64,000 nucleotides of DNA from Grimontia hollisae CIP 101886 (GTDB lineage Bacteria; Pseudomonadota; Gammaproteobacteria; Enterobacterales; Vibrionaceae): NCBI RefSeq assembly GCF_000176515.1, contig NZ_ADAQ01000013.1:149361-213360 (forward strand), in the 5' to 3' direction. This document shows, piece after piece, positions 37,824 to 47,621 of the stretch. Each line of letters begins with the position of its first letter. Positions within the stretch are counted from its first letter, which is position 1. The notes under the pieces are model-generated. The model saw only the letters and a list, made by a program, of their open reading frames with translations, was not told where the DNA came from and searched no databases. The translations under genes and the position numbers were made by a program.

Positions 37824-38495
37824 CTACAACTGATTGTATACAGAGTGAACGGTAAAAACGCCATACACCAGAAGCATTATTGATGAGACTCTCCTGATAA
37901 CCATGTTGTTAAGAAGCGCTTTCATCGCTTCAGCGGCAGAACCCACCAAAAGCATGGCGGGCAGGGTGCCTAAGCCAAATGCGATCATGATCAATAAACC
38001 ATGAACGGCATTACCTGCCACGGCCGCCCAGCTCAACGCAGAATAGACCAAACCGCAAGGCAGCCATCCCCAAAGCATGCCGAATGGCAATGCTGCGATC
38101 GGAGATTTCAAGGGAAGTAACGTTGACGAAAGGGGGGATAATTTCCGCCATAACACCTGACCCATGCGCTCAACGTAAGCTAAGCCATTCCAGATCCTTG
38201 CGATATAAAGTGCCAGCAATATCATCATGATGGCGGCAGCAAGCCGTAGCCACAGCAAGTGTTGGGTGATTTCAGTAACACTCACAATGCCTGAAACCAA
38301 ACCACCTGCAATACTGCCAATTAAGCCATAAGAAAACAGGCGGCCACCATTATAAAAGAGAAGAAAAGGGAGCTTACTTTGTGCGTGTGGCGTCCCTATC
38401 GAAACTGCCGCTGCAACGCCACCACACATTCCCAGACAGTGGCCTGCACCCAGAAGGCCAACAGTAAAGGCAGCGAGTAAATCTGTTACTGGCAT
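37824..38495 (-). CDS. TauE/SafE-like membrane protein of the cco cluster
   Basis: A 223-residue inner membrane protein with about six hydrophobic segments and the start FTVGLLGAGHCLGMCGGVAA, the GHCLGMCGG signature of the sulfite-exporter-like/DsbD-like family that ends the ccoGHIS-type clusters in many gammaproteobacteria. The two cysteines suggest thiol or metal (copper) handling during cbb3 oxidase assembly, an inference from position. Its ATG is one base from the end of ccoS (shared base at 38495). It is last in the ccoH-ccoI-ccoS operon, just upstream of fnr. Confidence 0.85.
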   Translation of the reverse strand: MPVTDLLAAFTVGLLGAGHCLGMCGGVAAAVSIGTPHAQSKLPFLLFYNGGRLFSYGLIGSIAGGLVSGIVSVTEITQHLLWLRLAAAIMMILLALYIARIWNGLAYVERMGQVLWRKLSPLSSTLLPLKSPIAALPFGMLWGWLPCGLVYSALSWAAVAGNAVHGLLIMIAFGLGTLPAMLLVGSAAEAMKALLNNMVIRRVSSIMLLVYGVFTVHSVYNQL

Positions 38496-38695
38496 TATGT
38501 ATTATCCGGATTGTCGTTATTGTCCTTGTCGCCTTTATGGTGTTGGGCTGAAGGCTCGTCATCATCGAGTAGGATATTCATGCCTTGTCTTTCAAGGTCT
38601 TCAAATTGTTCAGACTTCACGGCCCAAATAAAAGCCCCAACCGCTACGCAGACCAATACAATGGCAATAGGGATGAGAATGTAGAGACTTTCCAT
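38495..38695 (-). CDS. ccoS: cbb3 oxidase maturation protein CcoS
   Basis: A 66-residue single-pass membrane protein: ILIPIAIVLVCVAVGAFIWA forms the membrane helix, followed by VKSEQFEDLERQGMNILLDD, a hallmark of CcoS/FixS. CcoS is needed to insert haems and copper into the cbb3 oxidase. It lies 4 bases downstream of ccoI and touches the next gene. The C-terminal tail is charged and Asp/Asn-rich (GDKDNNDNPDNT). Confidence 0.93.
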   Translation of the reverse strand: MESLYILIPIAIVLVCVAVGAFIWAVKSEQFEDLERQGMNILLDDDEPSAQHHKGDKDNNDNPDNT

Positions 38696-38699
38696 CGTG

Positions 38700-41093
38700 T
38701 TATTCGCTCTTCAGTTTCGCGATAAGGTCATTGTTAAATAAGCGAAGTGAATTTGTCACCACAATCACAGAGCTTCCTGACATTCCAGCGACGGCGACAT
38801 AAGGGGCAACAAAGCCCATAACGGCTAATGGCAATATGATGAGGTTATAACCTAATGCCCATGCAAGATTCTGGCGGATGATTTTTTGCGTAAACGACGC
38901 GAGTTTTCGTGCATCCAGAAGCTTTGTCAAATCATCACCCAACAACACCATATCGGCAGATGCTTTTGCCACATCAGTGCCGCTACCCATTGCTACGGAA
39001 AGGTGCGCTCCAGCCAAAACAGGCGCATCGTTGACGCCATCGCCAATCATCATGGTGATTTGATCTTCTGGCAGTCTATTGAGGTATTCAAGTTTGCCTT
39101 GTGGGGAGATACCTGCCACAAGTTCATCAATACCTAATTTGTCTGCAACCATCTTGGCTGTTGTTGAATTGTCGCCAGTGAGCATCGTGACATGAATGCC
39201 TGCCTCGTGGAATTTATCAATCAATGTCTGGCTTGAGGCCCGGATCGGATCGACCAATTGAAACGATGCGACAGGTTTACCATCACGTGACAACCAAACT
39301 TGGTGCAGGCTGTCTCCAGTATCGCAGGGGGTGGCTAATGCAAAATCAGGTTTACCAATGCGCCAGTCACTGCCATTAAAATGCCCCTTTAGACCTTCAC
39401 CGATGACATTTTCCACTGCTTCGACACCTTCTATCGCACTGTATGCTTTGAAGGCTTCAGCAATGGGGTGGTTGGCATACGATTCAAGCGCTGATGCAAT
39501 GCCTTTTGCATTTATCTCATCAACATCAGAATACAAGCGGGTTTCAGCAATAGATATATTGCCTTCTGTCAGCGTGCCGGTTTTATCGATAATAACCCGG
39601 TTGATTTTTGTCAGCGTTTCGAAAACATGACCACGGCGGAGCAAAATTCCCAGCTTTCCGAATGTGGATGTTGAGCAGGTCAGTGCCGTTGGGGTTGCCA
39701 AAGAAAGGGCACACGGACAGGTTGCCACCAAAACGGACAACATGATCCAGAATGCGTCGTCTGGACGTTCTGTTTGCCAATACAACCAGGTACAGGCAGA
39801 AATAGCCAGAATCGCAGCGACGAAGTAACGCGCGACAATGTCAGCGATTTCGGCCACCCGGGGTTTGGCAAGTTGGGCGGCATCCTGAAGTTGAACAATG
39901 TGGGCGATGAGGGAATCTTTTTTCTCTGCAGTCACTTTTACATTGACGTTGCCATCAATATTCATGGTACCTGCGTACACTGTATCGCCGGTCTGGCGGG
40001 ACTCGGGCATTGATTCTCCGGTCAACATGGATTCATCGACCGTCGTAATACCCGCCAGAATGATGCCATCTGCTGGGAAAGGCTCACCCGGTAATACACG
40101 AACCTGATGACCTGTAGTCAGCGATTTTGCCGGGATTTGTTCGCCCGAAGCAAGCGTAGCCAGCCTTGGGATCAGTTTAAGCAGGTTTGCACTTGCAGCT
40201 GCCGCAGTCCTGCGTGCCCGCATTTCCAGGAAGCGCCCGACCAACAGGAAGAAGGTAAACATAGCAATGGATTCAAAGAACACTTCTCCCTCACCGGTTA
40301 CTGTCGCATACAAGCTGGCGAAATATGCAAACAACAACGCAATAGAAACAGGGACATCCATACCCAGAGTCCTGGCTTTCAGGTTTCGCCATGCATTGAT
40401 GTAAAAAGGCATCGCCGAATAAAGCAGAACCGGGGTGGCGAATATCAGGCTGACCCAACGAAAGTAATTACGGAAAGATTCATCCATGTCTCCAAATACT
40501 TCAAAATACATGGCAACCGCCAGCATCATCACCTGCATGGTTGCCAGACCCGCAATCCCTAATTTATAGAGGTATTGTTTCATCGTATGGTGATATTGCG
40601 CTTCCTGATTATCAGCCTCGAAAGGCGCTGCCTTGTAGCCAAGGGCATGGATTTTATTTAACAGGGTGCTGAGCTTGGTGACGGAAGGATCCCAGCGCAA
40701 CGTAGCACGGTTAGTCGTTGTGTTAACGCGAATGCGGGAGACACCATGTTGGGCACTTAGCTGCTTCTCGATAAGCCAGGCACAAGCTGCACAGGAAACA
40801 CCATCGACAGAGAGTACGACTTCGTCAATGCCATCCTCATGACGAACAAATTCCTGTTGAACGTCTTCATTGTCATAAAGGGAAAGTGACTGTAGCTCTT
40901 CGGGTACAAGATTGGCTTTCTCTGCTGGGGCAGTGCGGTATTCGTAGTAAGAGGAGAGTCCATTGGCTACGATAGTGGTTGCGACCGCTTCACAACCAGG
41001 GCAACACATAATACGGGTGATGCCCTGAATATCGACTTTATAAGAGTCACCAGTTAAGACCGGTTCTCCACAATGGTAACAATCTTTGGTCAT
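38700..41093 (-). CDS. ccoI: Copper-exporting P1B-ATPase CcoI
   Basis: A 797-residue heavy-metal P-type ATPase. Order: N-terminal Cys motifs (CYHCGEP and CCPGCEAV), an HMA domain with GVSCAACAWLIEK near residue 95, eight membrane helices, A-domain TGES near 355, the intramembrane CPC in ATCPCALSLATP near 460, the phosphorylation site DKTGTLTEG near 505, and GDGVNDAPVLA near 690. CcoI/FixI type pumps deliver copper for the binuclear centre of the cbb3 oxidase. It overlaps ccoH by 4 bases. Intact. Confidence 0.95.
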   Translation of the reverse strand: MTKDCYHCGEPVLTGDSYKVDIQGITRIMCCPGCEAVATTIVANGLSSYYEYRTAPAEKANLVPEELQSLSLYDNEDVQQEFVRHEDGIDEVVLSVDGVSCAACAWLIEKQLSAQHGVSRIRVNTTTNRATLRWDPSVTKLSTLLNKIHALGYKAAPFEADNQEAQYHHTMKQYLYKLGIAGLATMQVMMLAVAMYFEVFGDMDESFRNYFRWVSLIFATPVLLYSAMPFYINAWRNLKARTLGMDVPVSIALLFAYFASLYATVTGEGEVFFESIAMFTFFLLVGRFLEMRARRTAAAASANLLKLIPRLATLASGEQIPAKSLTTGHQVRVLPGEPFPADGIILAGITTVDESMLTGESMPESRQTGDTVYAGTMNIDGNVNVKVTAEKKDSLIAHIVQLQDAAQLAKPRVAEIADIVARYFVAAILAISACTWLYWQTERPDDAFWIMLSVLVATCPCALSLATPTALTCSTSTFGKLGILLRRGHVFETLTKINRVIIDKTGTLTEGNISIAETRLYSDVDEINAKGIASALESYANHPIAEAFKAYSAIEGVEAVENVIGEGLKGHFNGSDWRIGKPDFALATPCDTGDSLHQVWLSRDGKPVASFQLVDPIRASSQTLIDKFHEAGIHVTMLTGDNSTTAKMVADKLGIDELVAGISPQGKLEYLNRLPEDQITMMIGDGVNDAPVLAGAHLSVAMGSGTDVAKASADMVLLGDDLTKLLDARKLASFTQKIIRQNLAWALGYNLIILPLAVMGFVAPYVAVAGMSGSSVIVVTNSLRLFNNDLIAKLKSE

Positions 41094-41581
41094 TCCTTGC
41101 TCTGGCCATAAAGCTTAATGGGGGCTTCTGATGGGAAATTTGCACGGCCATTTAAGGCCCAGGTTCCATCAAATGCATTCAATTCAACATACCAAGGGCC
41201 AGTTAATGGCTCAGCGAGTGTTAAACGGTAGCGGCCTGAAGCGTCGGCATTGAGCATCGTTTCAATGTCTTTATCTGCCAGTGTGCGGTGCTGGAAAGTG
41301 ACTTTAAGGGTCGGAAAGGTATCAAGATCGCCTTTATCCAACGTAAAGATTGCGGTGTCATTTTGTGCTGACAGGAAAGCGGAGATGGAAAGCTCATCGG
41401 CTTTCTTTAAACGGGAAATATCAATGTTTATTCCCTTGCCTGCTTTGTAATAGTCTTCCGCAACGAGTGATACCTGATTTTTACTAAAGAGAGTCACGGT
41501 GAAAAGACTTGCAACGACGACACTGCCTGGAAGGGCAATCAGGAACCAAGGCCAAAACTGCTTATACCATGGCTTATTCAT
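41090..41581 (-). CDS. ccoH: cbb3 oxidase assembly protein CcoH (FixH)
   Basis: A 163-residue FixH-family protein: the N-terminal anchor FWPWFLIALPGSVVVASLFTV is followed by the conserved LVAEDYYKAGKGINIDISR and a periplasmic beta-rich domain ending GPWYVELNAFDGTWALNGRA. It stabilises early cbb3 intermediates. It is separated from ccoP by about 77 bases holding a terminator-like hairpin, and overlaps ccoI. Good family match. Confidence 0.92.
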   Translation of the reverse strand: MNKPWYKQFWPWFLIALPGSVVVASLFTVTLFSKNQVSLVAEDYYKAGKGINIDISRLKKADELSISAFLSAQNDTAIFTLDKGDLDTFPTLKVTFQHRTLADKDIETMLNADASGRYRLTLAEPLTGPWYVELNAFDGTWALNGRANFPSEAPIKLYGQSKE

Positions 41582-41610
41582 ATTGCTTTCCTGTAAGTAC
41601 TTATTTCTTG

Positions 41611-41637
41611 GGAAAAAGCCCCTAAAAACAGGGGCTT
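41611..41637 (-). terminator. Hairpin between ccoP and ccoH
   Basis: Stem AAGCCCCT / AGGGGCTT (41616-41623, 41630-41637), followed on the minus strand by TTTCCC. It may partly end ccoNOQP transcripts so that maturation genes are made at lower level. Confidence 0.65.
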
Positions 41638-41658
41638 AACAAACGCTATTTTTACTTA

Positions 41659-42627
41659 TTAATTTTGTGTATTACTCAGTTGCCAGACATATGCAGAGAG
41701 AAGCTGGATTTTATCTTCGTCCAAAATGTCTTTCCAAGCTGGCATGACGCCTTGTCGACCGTAACGGATGGTGTCTTCAACGGCTTTACGTGAACCGCCA
41801 AACAGCCATACATTGTCAGTCAAATCCGGTGCACCAAATGCTGGGTTACCTTTACCGTCAGTACCGTGACACGCGGCGCAAACAACGAAGCGGTTTTTCC
41901 CTTTCGCGGCCTCTTCAGCGTTCACTTTACGTCCAGACAGACTCAATGCATAAGCCGCAACTTCTTTCACACCATCTTCACCCAGCGAATCAATCCATGC
42001 TGGCATGTTACCGACACGTCCCTGAAGGATCGTCGCTTTAATGGTTTCCGGTTCACCACCATACAACCACGCTTTATCAGTCAGGTTAGGAAAACCTGAT
42101 TGACCTCGCGCATCAGAGCCATGGCACTGGGCACAATTTTGGATGAACAGGCGTTGGCCCACTTTAACTGCCTCAGGATTCTTGGCAATGTCAGTGATTT
42201 CCAACAATTCATCTGAGCCGGGGTGGTACGCAAGCTTACGGTAAGTTTCGCCGAAAACAGCATTTGCCGTGGTCAATTCACGTGCGTATTGGTCAATTCC
42301 GTCACGGCTTGCCAGCTCCTGACGGGATTCATCAAGGTTTTTAATTGCCTGAGCAGAGCTCTGCCAGTTGAAAATGCCTTGCCAGTTTCCTAAGCCTGGA
42401 TACAACACGAAGTACACGACACCGAAGACAATGGTCGCCCAGAACATGTACGACCACCACTTAGGCAATGGGTTATTCAGTTCACGGATACCATCGTATT
42501 CGTGACCCATATCTTCACCATCAGCAACGCCTTTCAGGTCTTTGCTACACCAAATAATCAGTGCAGCACAGCCGATTAGCGTACCAATGGTAATGACAGT
42601 GATAAATAGACTCCAAAACGTAGTCAT
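41659..42627 (-). CDS. ccoP: cbb3 oxidase dihaem cytochrome c subunit CcoP
   Basis: A 322-residue membrane-anchored cytochrome c: an N-terminal helix (TFWSLFITVITIGTLIGCAAL), a second hydrophobic segment WWSYMFWATIVFGVVYFVLY near residue 58, and two haem-binding motifs, CAQCHGSDARG near 167 and CAACHGTDGKG near 252. It passes electrons from cytochrome c to CcoO and CcoN. Its ATG overlaps the ccoQ stop (ATGA at 42624-42627). Intact; length is typical. Confidence 0.95.
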   Translation of the reverse strand: MTTFWSLFITVITIGTLIGCAALIIWCSKDLKGVADGEDMGHEYDGIRELNNPLPKWWSYMFWATIVFGVVYFVLYPGLGNWQGIFNWQSSAQAIKNLDESRQELASRDGIDQYARELTTANAVFGETYRKLAYHPGSDELLEITDIAKNPEAVKVGQRLFIQNCAQCHGSDARGQSGFPNLTDKAWLYGGEPETIKATILQGRVGNMPAWIDSLGEDGVKEVAAYALSLSGRKVNAEEAAKGKNRFVVCAACHGTDGKGNPAFGAPDLTDNVWLFGGSRKAVEDTIRYGRQGVMPAWKDILDEDKIQLLSAYVWQLSNTQN

Positions 42628-42791
42628 TTGTTATCTTCTCCTGTCTTTTTATCGCCTTTCTCCTCGTCAGCAAAGACGAGGTTAGCAGCTTCGTCGAATT
42701 CCTTTTTACGGCGACTGCTATAGGCCCAAAGCACAATCACGATGAAGCAGATGAAAATCATTAGCGTCCATAAGGCATGAAAAGATGCCAT
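42624..42791 (-). CDS. ccoQ: cbb3 oxidase small subunit CcoQ
   Basis: A 55-residue protein: MASFHALWTLMIFICFIVIV forms a single membrane helix, followed by LWAYSSRRKKEFDEAANL and a charged tail. It is between ccoO (9 bases after its stop) and ccoP (overlapping), where CcoQ is always found, and the helix plus RRKKEFDEAA are typical. CcoQ stabilises the oxidase complex. Confidence 0.93.
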   Translation of the reverse strand: MASFHALWTLMIFICFIVIVLWAYSSRRKKEFDEAANLVFADEEKGDKKTGEDNK

Positions 42792-42800
42792 AAGTACTCC

Positions 42801-43412
42801 TTACTTCATCGCGTGGCCGAGTGACTGCAGGTAAGCGATGATGGCTTCCATCTCGGTCTTACCTTCAACGTCTGCTTTCGCGTTTGCAATCTGTTCATCG
42901 GTATATGGCACACCGAACATATCGCGGAAAACAGTCAGTTTGTCAGCTGTTTTGTCGCCCGTCAGAACATTCTTTTCCAACCAAGGGAAACCTGGCATGT
43001 TTGACTCAGGCACAACCGCACGGGGATCGACAAGGTGAACGCGGTGCCACTCGTCAGAGTAACGGCCACCAACGCGTGCCAAATCTGGTCCTGTACGCTT
43101 GGAACCCCAAAGGAAAGGATGCTCCCAAACACTTTCACCAGCCACAGAGTAGTGACCGTAACGCTCGGTTTCTGCACGGAATGGGCGGATCATTTGGCTG
43201 TGACAAACGCTACATCCTTCGCGAATGTAAATGTCGCGGCCTTCCATTTCCAGCGCGGTATAAGGGCGCAAGTTATCAACAGGCTCGGTCGTTTGCTTTT
43301 GGAACAGCAGCGGTGTGATTTCTACAAGCGCACCGAAGCTGATCGCAATGACCGTGAGGATAGCGAAAAGACCAACGTTCTTTTCAACAATTTCGTGACG
43401 GCTAGAACTCAT
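42801..43412 (-). CDS. ccoO: cbb3 oxidase monohaem cytochrome c subunit CcoO
   Basis: A 203-residue cytochrome c subunit with one N-terminal anchor ([20 protein letters not shown]) and a single haem motif [15 protein letters not shown] near residue 68; a distal Met ligand is likely in SNMPGFPWL near residue 140. Near-complete family features such as [16 protein letters not shown] precede it. It lies 12 bases downstream of ccoN and 9 bases upstream of ccoQ. Intact. Confidence 0.95.
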   Translation of the reverse strand: MSSSRHEIVEKNVGLFAILTVIAISFGALVEITPLLFQKQTTEPVDNLRPYTALEMEGRDIYIREGCSVCHSQMIRPFRAETERYGHYSVAGESVWEHPFLWGSKRTGPDLARVGGRYSDEWHRVHLVDPRAVVPESNMPGFPWLEKNVLTGDKTADKLTVFRDMFGVPYTDEQIANAKADVEGKTEMEAIIAYLQSLGHAMK

Positions 43413-43424
43413 TCGTTGGTCTCC

Positions 43425-44852
43425 TTATGCGGGTTGCTCGATGGCTTTCAGGCTGGCTTTAGGCGCAGTGATTGTCTTGTATGCGTTGTACGCCATCAAG
43501 ATCATGCCTGACAGATAGATAGCACCACCAACGAAACGAACGAAGTAAAACGGATAAGACGCTTCAAGAGACTCTACAAAGCTGTAGGTCAGCGTACCGT
43601 CTGTGTTTACTGCGCGCCACATCAGGCCTTGCATAACACCGGAAATCCACATTGCAACGATATACAAAACGGTACCAACGGTAGCGAGCCAGAAGTGAAC
43701 ATTGATCAGGCTGATAGAGTACATACGCTCTTGGCCAAACAGCTTAGGTACCAGATGGTACACTGCACCGATTGAAACCATTGCAACCCAGCCCAACGCA
43801 CCGGAGTGCACGTGACCGATTGTCCAGTCAGTATAGTGAGAGAGTGCGTTAACCGTCTTAATAGCCATCATCGGGCCTTCGAAGGTTGACATACCGTAGA
43901 AGGACAGAGAAACAATCAGGAACCGGAGAATCGGGTCGTAGCGCAGTTTATGCCATGCGCCAGACAAGGTCATGATTCCGTTGATCATGCCACCCCAGGA
44001 TGGTGCAAACAAGATGACTGACATCACCATACCCAAAGATTGAGTCCAATCGGGTAGGGCTGTGTAGTGAAGGTGATGAGGACCTGCCCAGATATAAAGA
44101 GAAATCAGCGCCCAGAAGTGAACAATGGAAAGGCGATAGGAGTAAACCGGACGACCAGCTTGTTTAGGGACGAAGTAATACATCATTCCCAGGAAGCCTG
44201 CAGTCAAAAGGAAGCCTACGGCATTGTGACCGTACCACCACTGGACCATTGCATCAATGGCACCAGGATAAATTGAGTACGACTTCATCGCTGAGACTGG
44301 TACAGCCATGCTGTTCACGATATGTAAGACAGCAACGGTGATAATAAAGGCACCGAAAAACCAGTTTGCAACATAAATGTGCGAGGTTCTTCGTTTAATC
44401 ATGGTTCCAAAAAATACGACGGCATAAGCGACCCAAACTACCGCGATAGCGATATCGATCGGCCATTCAAGCTCTGCGTATTCTTTACTGGTTGTATATC
44501 CTAACGGCAGCGTAATTGCTGCAGCCAGAATGATGGCTTGCCAACCCCAAAAGGTAAATTCAGCCAGCTTACCCCCGAACAATCTTGTCTGACAGGTGCG
44601 CTGAACAACATAATAAGACGTTGCAAACAGAGCACTGGTTCCGAATGCGAAAATCACTGCATTGGTATGCAATGGACGCAGACGGCTGTATGTCAGGTAA
44701 GGAATATCGAAGTTAAGCGCAGGCCATACCAACTGAGCGGCAATGAGAACACCAACACCCATGCCCACAATTCCCCACAGGATGGTTACCAGGGTAAATT
44801 GACGGACAACGCGGTAGTTGTATTCCAGTTCAAGCTGCTTTTCTTGGCTCAT
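43425..44852 (-). CDS. ccoN: cbb3 oxidase catalytic subunit CcoN
   Basis: A 475-residue haem-copper oxidase subunit I with 12 membrane helices. Haem and copper histidines are visible in [14 protein letters not shown] near residue 60, [18 protein letters not shown] near 210, [16 protein letters not shown] near 260 and [11 protein letters not shown] near 345. It reduces O2 to water with high affinity and pumps protons. I start it at 44852 ([15 protein letters not shown]), behind GGAAGC, as this gives the usual 475 residues. First gene of ccoNOQP; a degenerate FNR box is upstream (44950-44963). Confidence 0.96.
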   Translation of the reverse strand: MSQEKQLELEYNYRVVRQFTLVTILWGIVGMGVGVLIAAQLVWPALNFDIPYLTYSRLRPLHTNAVIFAFGTSALFATSYYVVQRTCQTRLFGGKLAEFTFWGWQAIILAAAITLPLGYTTSKEYAELEWPIDIAIAVVWVAYAVVFFGTMIKRRTSHIYVANWFFGAFIITVAVLHIVNSMAVPVSAMKSYSIYPGAIDAMVQWWYGHNAVGFLLTAGFLGMMYYFVPKQAGRPVYSYRLSIVHFWALISLYIWAGPHHLHYTALPDWTQSLGMVMSVILFAPSWGGMINGIMTLSGAWHKLRYDPILRFLIVSLSFYGMSTFEGPMMAIKTVNALSHYTDWTIGHVHSGALGWVAMVSIGAVYHLVPKLFGQERMYSISLINVHFWLATVGTVLYIVAMWISGVMQGLMWRAVNTDGTLTYSFVESLEASYPFYFVRFVGGAIYLSGMILMAYNAYKTITAPKASLKAIEQPA

Positions 44853-44949
44853 ATTGCATGCTTCCACTTTTTGATTACTACACTCACGTATTACATAGTG
44901 ACGGTTACGTCACAATGCCACCCCAGAAGCAATGCAGTGCGATTAGTGA

Positions 44950-44963
44950 TTGATTTATACCCA
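44950..44963. promoter_or_regulatory. Candidate FNR box upstream of ccoN
   Basis: TTGAT-TTAT-ACCCA fits 8 of 10 FNR consensus positions (a perfect half plus three of five) and lies about 98 bases before the ccoN ATG. Plausible, as cbb3 oxidases are often FNR targets, but a degenerate match. Confidence 0.4.
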
Positions 44964-45127
44964 CTTGATGCATTCCATTGCTATTTCATTGTAAAAATGG
45001 CATTTTCACCGGAGATAATACTTCACTTATTTAGCTAAATACAGGGTCCAATCCACACTCGGTTTACCCTTGGGTAACATTTCTACTAAAACTTTGAACT
45101 CTGTAACACGGGAAAAGCAAAATTCAC

Positions 45128-45556
45128 ATGGCAGCAGAAAAATTAACCACGGGTCGCTTAATACAAATATTAATCGTTATGACAGTGCTGATAACGGCAT
45201 TTATTTGGAGGACACTGGAACATTCTGATGAAAAAAATAAGCAAGAATGCCTGCTGGTGGCAGGCAGTTGCAGCGTTACAGTGCATGGCGATACTGTTGA
45301 TATAAAACTTGAAGATCAAAAAAATGGGTTGCAATTTTTGGTTGTGAAAACGGCACGAGAACCTCAGTCACTTTCCGTGCTTTCCAAACCGGAAAGGGTG
45401 ATTTCTTTCCAGAAATTTGATGCATTGGAGGGTGAAAAAGAGGCGTATTTTTATGCTTTAGAAAATGATGTTAATAGTGCACTATCGCAGAAAATGATAT
45501 TAAACATTGATCATGATCAAATAGAAATTAATAATCAAGAATTAATATTGTGGTGA
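45128..45556 (+). CDS. Small membrane-anchored hypothetical protein
   Basis: A 142-residue protein with one N-terminal membrane helix (LIQILIVMTVLITAFIW, about residues 11-27) and a periplasmic domain containing a CLLVAGSCSVTVHGD segment, whose two cysteines may pair. It is divergent from ccoN. I recall a homologue of unknown function in this position in other vibrios, but can assign no role. A terminator lies about 60 bases after the stop. Confidence 0.7.
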   Translation: MAAEKLTTGRLIQILIVMTVLITAFIWRTLEHSDEKNKQECLLVAGSCSVTVHGDTVDIKLEDQKNGLQFLVVKTAREPQSLSVLSKPERVISFQKFDALEGEKEAYFYALENDVNSALSQKMILNIDHDQIEINNQELILW

Positions 45557-45618
45557 ATTGCGCTAACATTTGCTTACTTAGAGATTTAAATGGTCACCAA
45601 GTCGTCAAATCTTGCATT

Positions 45619-45642
45619 AAAGCAGCCAGAGGCTGCTTTTTT
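45619..45642 (+). terminator. Terminator between convergent genes
   Basis: Stem AAAGCAGCC-AGA-GGCTGCTTT plus further T residues, 62 bases after the small membrane protein. Confidence 0.8.
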
Positions 45643-45655
45643 CCTGTGTATTATT

Positions 45656-46267
45656 TTATTGAACTTGCAAAAAAAAGATCTGATGGCGAATAGCATTTGC
45701 CTGTTGAGAAGAGAGATAGTGGATAAGATCTGACACATCATTGTCGATACTTGAGCATGCTTGGTGGGGGTGTGGTTTGTTTGTGATGACAATGTGGTTG
45801 ACTTTCATCCCTGTCATTCGGTCCTTTTTCTGATGGGATAGCTGGCATAATGTCAAGTGCAGTGCTTTGAGTGATTCGTCTGAATCGGTGGTGGCGGATG
45901 GTGCAATCAAATAAGTAAGGGGTAGCTCGGCAACGTGCCCGTTGCTACAGTCCAAAAGAGAAGCAAAGTAGCTTTCTTCCAGCGGCATCTCAACGTGTTG
46001 GATGCTCATCTCAGGAACCAGAACCACAATACTATCAATAGGGGCGACATTGCGCTTTATCCAGTCGAATTCGTTTGCGATAGCAATGCGGTCATTGGTA
46101 GGGCAATACCGGTAGCGGACGCGCGGTTCATCCGCAGTAATGGCATACCCTTCTTGCTCATCATTTCCAAGATAGACGACGGTGTTTCCTTTTTGCGCCA
46201 GTTGTTTGCTAATTGTCTGTCCTAATTGGATATTCGCATTGATAACGATATAAAGTTGGCTGTCCAT
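45656..46267 (-). CDS. SDR-like hypothetical protein
   Basis: A 203-residue protein whose start LYIVINANIQLGQTISKQLA and next strand TVVYLGNDEQEG resemble the Rossmann beginning of short-chain dehydrogenases, and whose middle has DSIVVLVPEMS. The dinucleotide Gly motif is degenerate and no Tyr-x-x-x-Lys catalytic pair is visible, so an active oxidoreductase is doubtful. It is between the cco region and the FIST gene. Function unknown. Confidence 0.65.
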   Translation of the reverse strand: MDSQLYIVINANIQLGQTISKQLAQKGNTVVYLGNDEQEGYAITADEPRVRYRYCPTNDRIAIANEFDWIKRNVAPIDSIVVLVPEMSIQHVEMPLEESYFASLLDCSNGHVAELPLTYLIAPSATTDSDESLKALHLTLCQLSHQKKDRMTGMKVNHIVITNKPHPHQACSSIDNDVSDLIHYLSSQQANAIRHQIFFLQVQ

Positions 46268-46427
46268 TGCACATGCTGGTGGTTTATTTGATCAATATTA
46301 TCGATCCTATCGTCTATTAATAGAGAATTCAGTGATTAAGCGAAAAGAATCACGGTAAAAACTGGAGTTTGTCGAAGCGTGAGGACTATTATTGGATGTA
46401 TTGCCGCAACCTGCTGTGTATGTATAA

Positions 46428-47621
46428 ATGAGAATTGCGACATCTTCATCCTCCGACCACAATCCTGTCCAGGCTATTCAAGCCGTTGCTGACGAGATCT
46501 TCAGAAATCTTTCTGCCCCTTCTTTGATGCTGCTTTATTATACCGAGACGCAAGATGCAGAAAGCATTCGCAAAGCGATCAACCATCATTTCCCGAATAC
46601 CTGCGTGATTGGATGTTCTTCTTGTCGGGGTACAATGACAGATAAAGGATTTGTCGGAGGTCACTCACTGGCTGTTTGGGCAGTTGACGATCCACAAGGT
46701 GCGTATGGAGCTGCATTGTGTGAACTAAAGCAGGGAGAGAATATATTCGAATCTGCCAAGCATGTTCTTCGTCGAGCCATCGATAGCAGTGGCCGGTCTG
46801 GCGAGCTACCGGCACTGGTAACATTGCATGCCACGCCCGGGTGCGAGGAAACCATTTTACAGGCAATCAGGGACGAACTAGGCGTAAATATTCCCATCAT
46901 TGGCGGATCCGCAGCAGATGATGGTGTCAGTGGAAAATGGTCATTACTTGATAATGATCGTGTGACTGTCAACGGGATTGCTATGGCGGTTTTCTTTCCT
47001 TCGGCGAGAGTCAGTTATTCTTTTCATAACGGGTATGCGCCAATGGGTCCAAATGCCATTGCGACGAAAGTTGACGGGCGGATCCTTGTTGCGCTCGACG
47101 ACCAACCCGCGTTTGATGTTTACGCTAAATGGTATCGTGAAGCGAATGGTGCCCCTATCAACCCCGATACGCTTTTTGAACAATCGACCCTGTTTCCCCT
47201 TGGGCGTCAAACCGGTGAAGTGCACGGTATGCCTTATTACACATTGTCGCATCCTGCTTCGGTGTCCCGGGAAGGCGGTATTCAGATGTTTTGTAACCTT
47301 CAAGAAGGTGACATTGTGCACTTTATGTCTGGGACAACTGACATGTTGGTATCGCGTGCAGGAAGGGTGGTTTATTCAGCCAATGATCACGACAAAAATC
47401 CGTGCGAGCCGATAGGTGGTTTGGCGATTTATTGCGCTGGTTGTATGTTGCATGTCCGCGGCTCCTTGCACAGTGTCGCTGCAAATATGCGCTCATCCAT
47501 GCACCATGCTCCTTTTATTTGCCCGTTTACCTTTGGTGAACAAGGGCTGTTTCTTGGCGGGGAAATTGCCCACGGAAATTTGATGATATCCGCCGTTTTG
47601 TTTCACAAGGATGAGCTATGA
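46428..47621 (+). CDS. FIST domain sensor protein (NosP-like)
   Basis: A 397-residue soluble protein with a FIST N domain (about 30-225: [47 protein letters not shown]) and a FIST C domain (about 225-375). FIST proteins of the NosP class bind haem and nitric oxide and control a partner kinase encoded next to them. The next gene, a hybrid kinase, overlaps by 4 bases. I recall the pair NosP-VpsS in Vibrio cholerae; gene order here fits. The signal in this organism (NO or another small molecule) is inferred. Confidence 0.82.
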   Translation: MRIATSSSSDHNPVQAIQAVADEIFRNLSAPSLMLLYYTETQDAESIRKAINHHFPNTCVIGCSSCRGTMTDKGFVGGHSLAVWAVDDPQGAYGAALCELKQGENIFESAKHVLRRAIDSSGRSGELPALVTLHATPGCEETILQAIRDELGVNIPIIGGSAADDGVSGKWSLLDNDRVTVNGIAMAVFFPSARVSYSFHNGYAPMGPNAIATKVDGRILVALDDQPAFDVYAKWYREANGAPINPDTLFEQSTLFPLGRQTGEVHGMPYYTLSHPASVSREGGIQMFCNLQEGDIVHFMSGTTDMLVSRAGRVVYSANDHDKNPCEPIGGLAIYCAGCMLHVRGSLHSVAANMRSSMHHAPFICPFTFGEQGLFLGGEIAHGNLMISAVLFHKDEL

